Shown here piece by piece: positions 14,024 through 20,913 of a DNA stretch of 22,506 nt. A program made the position numbers and the translations under genes. This DNA comes from an uncultured Clostridia bacterium (lineage in GTDB: Bacteria > Bacillota > Clostridia > Oscillospirales > Ruminococcaceae). The notes beneath the pieces were generated by a model that ran no database searches, had not been told where the DNA came from, and saw nothing but the letters and a program-made list of their open reading frames with translations. The number at the start of each line of letters is the position of its first letter. Position 1 is the first letter of the stretch. The stretch lies in contig CALATN010000134.1 of the NCBI GenBank assembly GCA_937891895.1, positions 1 through 22,506 on the forward strand, given 5' to 3'.

Positions 14024-15442
14024 TTAGATCATTTCAAGGATTTCTCCAACAGTTCTGTCCTTGTCCTCAATACCTCTGAACAGTACACGGCAAAGGTAGT
14101 AGTAGAGATATTCCATTTCTTCCTTGGTAACAGCGTCCTTTCTGTATTCGAAGCTGAAATTCAGACCGTTGTCTTCAGCACGGTGCATAACCGTCAGATA
14201 AAGCGGCTGACCTGCAACACCGTTTGTGTACCACATTGTCTTGTAGTTGATGTCAGGCATATCGTACTTGCCGCGCTGAATTGTCATAGGCTGATATGTA
14301 AGGCTCAGGCTTTCGTAGCTTGAACCCGGAGTAAGACCCCAATGCTTGCTTCGACGCATTGTAAGGTCGATAGGGTCAAAGTTTGCGTGGCGGAACAGCT
14401 TGTTCTGTTCGCCCTGAATTATGTGCAGAGCCTCATAGAATGTTGTTTCAGGCTCGATTATTGTACGGAGAGGGAAGAAGTGAATTCTTGTACCGCCGCT
14501 TCTCTTTTCAAGAAGTGTACCGCGTCGTGCAATACAGCTCTTTACGGAAACGTCCTTTTCGTCGTTGTTGAACTTGGAAAGAACAGTTCTCAGACCCATA
14601 AGAAGAAGTGTAGCCATCGGAACCTGATTGTCAAGACAGAACTGCATAAGTCTGTCGGAAGGCTCCTTTTCAAGCTCGAACACGGAAATTGCCGCTTCAG
14701 GATTGCGTGAAATAACCATCGCGCTTCTCTGATTTGGATTGTTGTTTTCGCGGCGCTGAGTGATAAGTCTGCCCATACCGTTGAAGTCGGTGTACATAGG
14801 CTCGTCCGCCTCAATCTGACTCATCCAGTATTCCTCATCACGCTTCTGTGCCGCAGAGCCAGCCTCGTATTCCAGATCCTTTTCAAGTGCCTTGATGTAG
14901 GACATCATAGGCTTAGGCATTTCCGTATCGTAGCAAAGGTGACAGTAGATTTCAAGGATATCCTTGTCAAAAGCAATAAGTGAACTTGAGTCCATTGTCA
15001 TATGGTCAACCTTTAAATATGTACCGTTGTAGCCGTTAGGAAGCTTGACCATCGCAATATAGTTCATAGGGGAGTTGTAACGCTCAAAAGGAACTTTCGT
15101 CCAGTTTTCCATTTCCTTGTGTGCGTCCTCCTCTTTCCATTCGGAGAAGTCAAAGAACGGAATTTCTCTGTCGTCCCTCGGAACAAGATACTGATAAACC
15201 TTTCCGTCCTCATCTTCGGCAAAACGCAGACGCATACAGTCGAAGCGCTCGTAAGCCATCTTGATTGCCTTGCGGAGAATGTCAAAATTTATGTCAATCT
15301 GAATGTAGAAGCCCGTGCCGATGTTGATTACCTGATGCGGCGCAAATTTAATGGTATAGTTGTGAATACGCTGTGCCGCATTGAGCGGGTACCCCTGAAC
15401 AACAGCACCGTTGATGTTGAGTTCTTTCATAAATTCACTCAT
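14024..15442 (-). CDS. Stand-alone condensation (C) domain protein
   Basis: C domains join an acyl or aminoacyl group on a carrier to an amine, making an amide. The 472-residue product spans one whole domain: N-terminal YPLNAAQRI, the active-site segment VDHMTMDSSS with H147 and D151 at the positions of the second His and the Asp in HHxxxDG (first His is Asp, Gly is Ser), and a C-terminal half with RRGTLLEKRSGG and IHFFPLRT, which fits the acceptor-side floor loop region. No signal peptide or extra domain. The stop of the upstream hydrolase gene (TAA) runs into its ribosome site AAGGGG, so translation is coupled. With the separate carrier and ligase it forms a trans-acting, single-step NRPS-like system. 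A related acyltransferase role is possible. Confidence 0.85.
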   Translation of the reverse strand: MSEFMKELNINGAVVQGYPLNAAQRIHNYTIKFAPHQVINIGTGFYIQIDINFDILRKAIKMAYERFDCMRLRFAEDEDGKVYQYLVPRDDREIPFFDFSEWKEEDAHKEMENWTKVPFERYNSPMNYIAMVKLPNGYNGTYLKVDHMTMDSSSLIAFDKDILEIYCHLCYDTEMPKPMMSYIKALEKDLEYEAGSAAQKRDEEYWMSQIEADEPMYTDFNGMGRLITQRRENNNPNQRSAMVISRNPEAAISVFELEKEPSDRLMQFCLDNQVPMATLLLMGLRTVLSKFNNDEKDVSVKSCIARRGTLLEKRSGGTRIHFFPLRTIIEPETTFYEALHIIQGEQNKLFRHANFDPIDLTMRRSKHWGLTPGSSYESLSLTYQPMTIQRGKYDMPDINYKTMWYTNGVAGQPLYLTVMHRAEDNGLNFSFEYRKDAVTKEEMEYLYYYLCRVLFRGIEDKDRTVGEILEMI

Positions 15443-15453
15443 AATCTAACCCC

Positions 15454-16419
15454 TTATTTAAAGTATTTATCAATAAATTCACTTACCTTGCTTTCGTAGA
15501 GCTCGGAATTTTCAAAGTAGCTTGCGCCGTGTCCCGCATTTTCAATAAGCAGGATATCCTTGTCAGAGGAGCAGACATCGTAATTCTTGCCGCTCATCCA
15601 TACAGGCACGAAGTTGTCGTCCTTGCCGTGAACAAAAAGCACGGGGCATTTAGCTTTTTTCAGTGTGTCAAGTGTTGAGCAGTCCTTGAAGCCGTAGCCT
15701 GCCTTCTTGCGGCAGATTACATCATTTATATTCATAACGGGGAATTCAGACATCTTGTAGTCCTTTTTCAGTACGTGGGCAAAAACATCATACGGAGATG
15801 TGAAGCCGCAGTCTGCAACAACAAGCGCAACGTTTTCGGGGCACTCGTCCATACCGATTGTCATAAGTGCAGTTGAAGCACCCATTGACACACCGTAAAG
15901 CATAAAGCGTGCCTTGTTGTCAAACTGCTTGTTGAGAAAATCAAGCCAGCTCAGGCAGTCATATCTGTCCAGCACTCCGAAGCCTATGTACTTACCTTCG
16001 CTTTCGCCGTGGGCACGATTGTCAACAAGCAGACAGTTGATGCCCTGCTTGTGAAGGAATGAAGCAAAGCTTGCATTGGACATTGCAGAGCTTGTGTAGC
16101 CGTGGAAACAAACAGCAATTCTGTCTGAAGGTTCTTTTGCAGGGAAGTATGTGCCGTGGAGAGTGAGTCCGTCACGGGATTTTATAGTCATTTCCTGACT
16201 TGGCTGTGCAAGGAGGTATTCCTTTTTCGGAGCAATTCTTTTCTTGTATTCCTCCCATTTTTTTGCGTCAGCCATTTCGTCCATATTTACCTTTACACCG
16301 TCCTGACGGGGGATAACCTTGTTGAAAAGCTTGAATGCGCCTGCTGTTGAGCCTGCCGCAGCAAGAGCAACAACACCCGCAGCTATTCCCGTACCTAAAA
16401 GTAATCCGTTCATCTTCAT
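15454..16419 (-). CDS. Membrane-anchored alpha/beta hydrolase
   Basis: The 321-residue protein starts with an uncleaved-looking membrane helix (about residues 4-28, GLLLGTGIAAGVVALAAAG), then an alpha/beta-hydrolase fold: oxyanion strand VCFHGYTSS (103-111), nucleophile elbow YGVSMGAS with S178, acid D268 in HGKDDNFVP and H297 in NAGHGAS. It resembles BAAT/YqkD-like serine hydrolases. It heads the C-T-A operon, 11 bases before the condensation gene. Possible jobs are releasing product from the carrier, as a thioesterase does, or cleaving an amide or ester substrate. The side of the membrane is unclear; its N-terminus is not a typical lipobox. Confidence 0.87.
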   Translation of the reverse strand: MKMNGLLLGTGIAAGVVALAAAGSTAGAFKLFNKVIPRQDGVKVNMDEMADAKKWEEYKKRIAPKKEYLLAQPSQEMTIKSRDGLTLHGTYFPAKEPSDRIAVCFHGYTSSAMSNASFASFLHKQGINCLLVDNRAHGESEGKYIGFGVLDRYDCLSWLDFLNKQFDNKARFMLYGVSMGASTALMTIGMDECPENVALVVADCGFTSPYDVFAHVLKKDYKMSEFPVMNINDVICRKKAGYGFKDCSTLDTLKKAKCPVLFVHGKDDNFVPVWMSGKNYDVCSSDKDILLIENAGHGASYFENSELYESKVSEFIDKYFK

Positions 16420-16446
16420 TCCTCATTTCCTTTTTATATTTAAAAT

Positions 16447-16475
16447 ATTTTAACATTTTTCAGCCTTTGGGTCAA
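16447..16475 (-). promoter_or_regulatory. Promoter of the hydrolase/C-T-A operon
   Basis: On the minus strand, TTGACC (16475-16470), 17 bases and TAAAAT (16452-16447) form a good sigma-A promoter about 28 bases before the hydrolase start. The leader contains AAAAAGGAAATGAGG as ribosome site. Confidence 0.78.
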
Positions 16476-16517
16476 GAGATTTCCATAAATTAAAGTACAC
16501 TTTATACAACCCGCACA

Positions 16518-16539
16518 AAATGTTGACTTTTCAACATTT
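16518..16539. promoter_or_regulatory. Inverted repeat upstream of the C-T-A operon promoter
   Basis: AAATGTTGA (16518-16526), CTTT and TCAACATTT (16531-16539) form a perfect 9-base inverted repeat about 45 bases upstream of the -35 box of the hydrolase operon. It could be a regulator site for that operon; no adjacent regulator is present. Confidence 0.45.
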
Positions 16540-16681
16540 GCAACTGCGTTTTTTTGCATATCCAGAGCCGTTTTGAAATATATTTTATAGTATAGCGGTT
16601 GGCTTTTCGTCTGAGGTTGTGTAAAATGCACATAAATATTAACATTGTATGATGTAATTTATTGAAAATGTTGTTTTGCTG

Positions 16682-16710
16682 TTGCAATCTGTAAGCAAAG
16701 GTGCTATAAT
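16682..16710 (+). promoter_or_regulatory. Promoter of the EF-G-like gene
   Basis: TTGCAA (16682-16687), 17 bases and TATAAT (16705-16710) form a good sigma-A promoter about 100 bases before the start codon. A second TATAAT (16763-16768) lies closer to the gene but has only poorly spaced -35 candidates. Confidence 0.78.
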
Positions 16711-16772
16711 GTTAATTGTCGTTAAAGATATTTTTGTTGATTTGTTACAAATAATTTTACGATATAATGCGA

Positions 16773-16785
16773 GGGGGTAACCCCC
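16773..16785 (+). repeat. GGGGG-TAA-CCCCC hairpin in the EF-G-like leader
   Basis: A compact five G-C pair hairpin lies 26 bases before the start codon, ahead of the ribosome site AAGGAAAGG (16792-16800). If the nearer TATAAT is used, the hairpin would sit at the very 5' end of the mRNA, where such stems often protect against decay. Confidence 0.6.
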
Positions 16786-16811
16786 GTTTACAAGGAAAGG
16801 ATGAAATCACT

Positions 16812-18899
16812 ATGAAACAATACGGAGCTGAAACAATCAAGAATATCGCAATCACAGGTCATGCGGGTTCAGGTAAGACATCTCTTGCAGAGGCTCTCCT
16901 GTTCAGAGCAGGCGTTACCGACAGACTCGGAAAGACCGCAGACGGAAATACCGTATGCGACTATGACCCCGAGGAAATCAAGCGCAAGGCTTCACTGAGC
17001 ACTGCTCTTGCATCCTTTGAATATAATGATATCAAAATCAACCTTCTCGATACACCGGGTCTGTTTGACTTTGCCGCTGGTATGCACGAAGGCGCTGCAG
17101 CTGCTGCAACAGTTATGATTACAGTTTCCGCTAAGTCAGGCGTAAAGGTTGGTACAGAAAAGGCTTACGACCTCGCTTGTGACCTCGGCAAGCCAAAGAT
17201 GTTCGTTGTTACAAAAATCGACGACGAAGACGCTAACTTCTACAACGTTCTTACAGACCTCAAGACAAAGTTCGGTCCTACAGTGTGTCCTGTTGTAGTT
17301 CCTGTTATTCAGGACAGAAAGGTTGTATCCTTCGTTAACCTTATCGAAATGAAGGCATATAAATACGACGACAAGGGCAACGCTGTTGAAACAGATATGC
17401 CTACAGCTGAAATCTCCGAGAAGATGGAATACCGTATGGACGGTCTTGTTGCAGCGTTCACAGAAGCTGTTGCTGAAACAGATGACGAGCTTATGGAAAA
17501 ATTCTTCGAGGGCGAGCCTTTCACACAGAAGGAACTTGTTCACGGTATCCATAAGGGTATGAACGAAGGCGTTATTACTCCTGTTGTATGCTGTTCTTCC
17601 ACAACAACAGCAGGCGTTGATATGCTCCTGAAGGAAATCGAACTTCTCCTCCCTGCACCTGTTGACAACAAGCCTGTTATGGCTACAGACGCAGCAGGCG
17701 AGCTTGTTGAAATTCCTTACGAAGACAACGCTCCTCTCTCTGCATTCGTATTCAAGACAGTTGCTGACCCGTTCGTTGGCAAGATGTCCTACATAAAGAT
17801 TGTAAGCGGTACTCTCAAGGCTAACACAGAGTACATCAACACAACTGTTGATGCTCCTGAAAAAATCGGTAAGCTCTATACTCTTATGGGCAAGAAGCAG
17901 ACAGAAGTTTCAGAAGCACACGCAGGTGATATCGTTGTTGCTGTAAAGATCAATGCAGGCACATCCGATACAATCTGCGAAGCTTCCAGAAAGGTTATTT
18001 TCCCTGAAATCGAGTTCCCGAAGCCTTGCTTCAGAATGGCTGTAACAGCTAAGGCTCAGGGCGACGAAAGCAAGATCAGCGCAGGTATCCAGCGCCTTAC
18101 TGAAGAAGACAAGACCCTCACTTACAGCCTTGACGATTTCACTAAGGAACAGATTATCGCAGGTCTCGGCGAACAGCACATCGAAGTTGCTGCTGCAAAG
18201 CTGAAGGCTAAGTTCGGCGCTGACATCAATCTCAAGGAACCTAAGATTGCGTACCGTGAAACTATCCGCAAGAAGGTAAAGGTTGAAGGTAAGCACAAGA
18301 AGCAGAGCGGCGGTCACGGTCAGTACGGTCACGTATGGATTGAATTTGAGCCTTGCCTCTCTGATGAACTCGTATTCGAAGAAAAGGTATTCGGCGGTGC
18401 AGTTCCTAAGAACTTCTTCCCTGCTGTTGAAAAGGGACTTCAGGACTCTATGAAGAAGGGTGTTCTTGCAGGCTGCCCTGTAACAGGTCTGAAGGCTATC
18501 CTCGTTGACGGCTCCTACCACCCTGTTGACAGCTCCGAAATGGCATTCAAGACAGCTGCTTCCATCGCTTTCAAGGAAGGTCTGAAGCAGGCTGAACCTA
18601 CAATCCTCGAGCCAATCGGCAAGCTCCTCGTTACAGCTCCCGATGACAACACAGGCGACATTATGGGCGACCTCAACAAGCGCCGCGGCCGTGTTATCGG
18701 TATGAACCCTGCTGCAAAGAAGGGCACAACCACTATCGAAGCTGAAGTTCCGATGAGAGAAATGCAGAGCTTTACAACTCAGCTCCGCCAGATTACAAGA
18801 GGCAGAGGCAGCTTCTCCCTCGAACATCTCCGCTATGAACAGCTCCCCGGCAACCTCGTAAGCGAAGTTATCCTGAGCGTTGACAATAGCAACGAATAA
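16812..18899 (+). CDS. Elongation factor G-like translational GTPase
   Basis: The 695-residue product has the five-domain EF-G layout with a G domain at 1-280. G1 is GHAGSGKT (16-23), G3 is DTPGLFDF (80-87) and G4 is TKID (134-137). Canonical EF-G has DTPGH and NKxD, so the catalytic His is Leu84 and the G4 Asn is Thr. The switch I region is also shortened (YDPEEIKRKASLSTALASFEY). These changes mark the EF-G-like paralogue found in many Clostridia, not the main translocase, which normally lies beside rpsL-rpsG. Its ribosomal role is unknown. ATG16812 fits the ribosome site; an in-frame upstream extension lacks homology. Codon use is as biased as in dnaK, implying high expression. It stands alone with its own promoter and terminator. 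Confidence 0.9.
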   Translation: MKQYGAETIKNIAITGHAGSGKTSLAEALLFRAGVTDRLGKTADGNTVCDYDPEEIKRKASLSTALASFEYNDIKINLLDTPGLFDFAAGMHEGAAAAATVMITVSAKSGVKVGTEKAYDLACDLGKPKMFVVTKIDDEDANFYNVLTDLKTKFGPTVCPVVVPVIQDRKVVSFVNLIEMKAYKYDDKGNAVETDMPTAEISEKMEYRMDGLVAAFTEAVAETDDELMEKFFEGEPFTQKELVHGIHKGMNEGVITPVVCCSSTTTAGVDMLLKEIELLLPAPVDNKPVMATDAAGELVEIPYEDNAPLSAFVFKTVADPFVGKMSYIKIVSGTLKANTEYINTTVDAPEKIGKLYTLMGKKQTEVSEAHAGDIVVAVKINAGTSDTICEASRKVIFPEIEFPKPCFRMAVTAKAQGDESKISAGIQRLTEEDKTLTYSLDDFTKEQIIAGLGEQHIEVAAAKLKAKFGADINLKEPKIAYRETIRKKVKVEGKHKKQSGGHGQYGHVWIEFEPCLSDELVFEEKVFGGAVPKNFFPAVEKGLQDSMKKGVLAGCPVTGLKAILVDGSYHPVDSSEMAFKTAASIAFKEGLKQAEPTILEPIGKLLVTAPDDNTGDIMGDLNKRRGRVIGMNPAAKKGTTTIEAEVPMREMQSFTTQLRQITRGRGSFSLEHLRYEQLPGNLVSEVILSVDNSNE

Positions 18900-18907
18900 T
18901 TGCACTT

Positions 18908-18952
18908 AAATTTGTCAATATGTTTCACAGCAAACATATTGACAAATTTTTT
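18908..18952 (+). terminator. Terminator of the EF-G-like gene
   Basis: A perfect 18-base-pair stem (18908-18925 with 18932-18949), loop CACAGC, is followed by a T-rich tail. It starts 9 bases after the stop codon. The -35 box of the next promoter lies within its right arm. Confidence 0.93.
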
Positions 18953-18967
18953 ATTTTATATTAAAAT
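18939..18967 (+). promoter_or_regulatory. Promoter of the secreted-protein gene, overlapping the terminator
   Basis: TTGACA (18939-18944) in the right terminator arm, 17 bases and TAAAAT (18962-18967) form a good sigma-A promoter about 58 bases before the start at 19025. Confidence 0.75.
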
Positions 18968-19024
18968 GATTATATGACTTGAAATATAGCCTTTTGATGA
19001 CAATACCGAAAGGATTTGATTATA

Positions 19025-19756
19025 ATGAGAATGAAGAAGATTATTTCCGCAATCCTCGCTTCCGTTGTGGCAGCAGGAATCTGTGCGGCTAACGCTTTTG
19101 CCGTGGATGACGGTCAGGCTACATATTGCTTTGATACAGCGACAAATATCACTAAGCTTCAGCCATATGGCTCTGTTGATGCAACAGGAATGAAGCTTAC
19201 ACATACTGTTCAGGAGTCCAAGAACGGTAACGGCTGTATCGTAATTTCTGAATCCATAACAGAAGCTCCTGCTGATAAATTCGGCGGCTTCTACATTGAA
19301 GCGTCAACATTAGGCTTGGAAAATTTCCAGAACTGCACTGTTGAACTGAGCGTAAAGCTCTGTGAGGGTGCAGAGGGGCTTTGCGAAAACTTTGCACTTT
19401 ATTCTGACGGAATGATATGGCTTACTCAGTCTGCTACTTCTCTCAGTGCAACAGAGTGGACTACACTTACACTTACACTGCCTGACGGTGCAACAAATGA
19501 TAAGGTCGGCTTTACAATTCCTACCTTCAATATGTGCGACAGTGACATTCTTTATATTGATGATTTCACTATAACAGATTCAAACGGCAGCATAATCACA
19601 AATCAGGGTGACTATGAGGTGAAGGCGATTGCGGTTGAGGACGCTGCTTCAAAGGGACAGAATATCCTGCTTACAATCCTGCTTGTAGTTCTTATCCTCG
19701 CAATTGTCGGCGGCATCGGACTTATCGTTTCCAACGCTCTCAGACGTTTTTCTTAA
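19025..19756 (+). CDS. Secreted, C-terminally anchored beta-rich protein, unknown
   Basis: The 243-residue product has a clear signal peptide (MRMKKIISAILASVVAAG to cleavage after AFA, residue 26), an extracellular domain of about 185 residues and a C-terminal membrane helix (about 214-236) ending in the basic NALRRFS, so it should be a type I membrane protein facing outward. The outer domain is rich in Thr, Ser and beta-strand patterns and ends with SDILYIDDFTIT, a signature typical of carbohydrate-binding jelly-roll modules; a sugar-binding role is therefore possible but unproven. Five Cys occur in the outer domain. ATG19025 is placed by GAAAGGATTTG (19008-19018); the frame opens earlier at TTG19016. 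It has its own promoter and terminator. Confidence 0.82.
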   Translation: MRMKKIISAILASVVAAGICAANAFAVDDGQATYCFDTATNITKLQPYGSVDATGMKLTHTVQESKNGNGCIVISESITEAPADKFGGFYIEASTLGLENFQNCTVELSVKLCEGAEGLCENFALYSDGMIWLTQSATSLSATEWTTLTLTLPDGATNDKVGFTIPTFNMCDSDILYIDDFTITDSNGSIITNQGDYEVKAIAVEDAASKGQNILLTILLVVLILAIVGGIGLIVSNALRRFS

Positions 19757-19767
19757 TCAAATATATT

Positions 19768-19794
19768 TCCCCCGACAGCCTCGGGGGATTTTTT
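19768..19794 (+). terminator. Terminator of the secreted-protein gene
   Basis: TCCCCCGA (19768-19775), loop CAGCC and TCGGGGGA (19781-19788) form an 8-base-pair GC-rich stem followed by TTTTTT. Confidence 0.94.
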
Positions 19795-19850
19795 ATGACT
19801 GCTGATTTTGCGGATATTCAAATTGTAACCGTTGTGAAATCAAATTGTTC

Positions 19851-19879
19851 TTGATTTTATTGCAATAACTTGGTATATT
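19851..19879 (+). promoter_or_regulatory. Promoter of the multi-pass membrane protein gene
   Basis: TTGATT (19851-19856), 17 bases and TATATT (19874-19879) form a fair sigma-A promoter 37 bases before the start. GAGGAG (19904-19909) is the ribosome site. Confidence 0.7.
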
Positions 19880-19916
19880 ATATATGTAACAAAATTATAC
19901 TCTGAGGAGTGTTCAG

Positions 19917-20831
19917 ATGGAAACAGTAAAAAAAGTTCTGACAAATAAATGGTTCATACTGGTTGTAAGCGTGCTGTGTGCAGCTTATACGCTGGTGCTG
20001 GCATATTTTGCTTATGCGGTATTCTTTTATGAAATCGTATATCTGGATAAAATGAAATTCGCTATTGTGTATGCGGCATTTTCAATGGTTTCGGCACTGT
20101 TTTTCTTCTATACGAGAAAGTCGTTTATAACCTGCATAATCGGTATGGCGAATATGGTAGTCTTATTCCCGACATTGCTGATGGACTGGGGAAACTGGCC
20201 GCTGCTTATTCCTGCGGCAATGGTTACGGTTTTCGGCTTCTTCAGCTGTAAGATGAATGATACAATCAAAACCGTATTCGGCACGATTTTCCTGCTGCTG
20301 TATATTCTGGGCGGAATTGCATTCTTCCTGATAATGAACGTGTTCAGAGTTACAACTGTGGATACTCTGCTTACTCCTGAGGGCGGCCTTGTTTCACCAT
20401 CGGGACACTTCCGCTGCTACGTGCTGGACGTGCAGAACAAGTCTTCGGGTAAGGTTGCGATTTATGTTGAGCCAAATCATCTTGACCAGAACATCAAGGA
20501 CGTAATCGAACTGCGAACAACAATCAAGCGTCTTATCAAGCAGGCTATCAAGGAAAACAAGGACGACGCATTGTATTACGATGTTCACTGGGACGGCGAC
20601 CTGCTGATGATCAACGGTGAGGAATACTTCGATGAAAAGGACTTCCTGACGGAAACGGAAAGCGGCGAACTGACTTACGATTTCAGCGAGGGCGTGTGGA
20701 CTCACACCTACTTCGAGTTTGAATATCCGATTATCGAGCTTATCGACAGGTTTAAAACAGTTATCACGGACAAGCTCAATGAAATGAGCGAGGAAACAAC
20801 CGTTACCGAAGCGGTTACTTCTGCAAGCTAA
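19917..20831 (+). CDS. Multi-pass membrane protein with soluble C-terminal domain, unknown
   Basis: I do not recognise this 304-residue protein. Its N-terminal half has about five hydrophobic segments (near residues 13-35, 48-64, 71-90, 96-108 and 118-143). The C-terminal half is soluble and charged (about 150-304), beginning TTVDTLLTPEGGLVSPSGHFRCYVLD, with mixed beta and alpha character and a Glu/Thr-rich tail. No catalytic motif is visible. It precedes the YhfC-type protease gene by about 80 bases, with a strong stem between them, so the two could be co-transcribed in part, and both act in the membrane. The start has a good GAGGAG site. Confidence 0.75.
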   Translation: METVKKVLTNKWFILVVSVLCAAYTLVLAYFAYAVFFYEIVYLDKMKFAIVYAAFSMVSALFFFYTRKSFITCIIGMANMVVLFPTLLMDWGNWPLLIPAAMVTVFGFFSCKMNDTIKTVFGTIFLLLYILGGIAFFLIMNVFRVTTVDTLLTPEGGLVSPSGHFRCYVLDVQNKSSGKVAIYVEPNHLDQNIKDVIELRTTIKRLIKQAIKENKDDALYYDVHWDGDLLMINGEEYFDEKDFLTETESGELTYDFSEGVWTHTYFEFEYPIIELIDRFKTVITDKLNEMSEETTVTEAVTSAS

Positions 20832-20841
20832 AATGCACTAA

Positions 20842-20885
20842 AAACAAGGTCACTTTTGACGTGAAAATCAAAGGTGACCTTGTTT
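20842..20885 (+). terminator. Long hairpin after the membrane protein gene
   Basis: An 18-base-pair stem (20842-20859 with 20868-20885, one G-U pair) with loop CGTGAAAA ends in only three Ts before ACTAATC. It is probably a terminator, but could let some transcription through to the next gene, which has no separate clear promoter. Confidence 0.75.
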
Positions 20886-20913
20886 ACTAATCAGTCATAT
20901 AGGAGTGACAAAA

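Larger units (their letters stand above)
16420..16811. other. Divergent AT-rich regulatory region without genes
   Basis: This 392-base gap lies between the divergent hydrolase operon and the EF-G-like gene. It contains the promoters listed separately, a 9-base inverted repeat (16518-16539) and a GC hairpin near the EF-G-like start. Small open frames inside it have no ribosome sites, and no RNA gene was recognised. Confidence 0.75.

Noticed and set aside
16812..18899. Tetracycline-resistance ribosomal protection protein
   Set aside because: The changed G3 and G4 motifs and shortened switch I match the EF-G-like paralogue, not TetM/TetO, and there are no mobile-element signs nearby.
17910..18905. 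331-codon minus-strand open frame opposite the EF-G-like gene
   Set aside because: Antisense shadow of a biased gene; product has no recognisable domain and the sense gene is certain.
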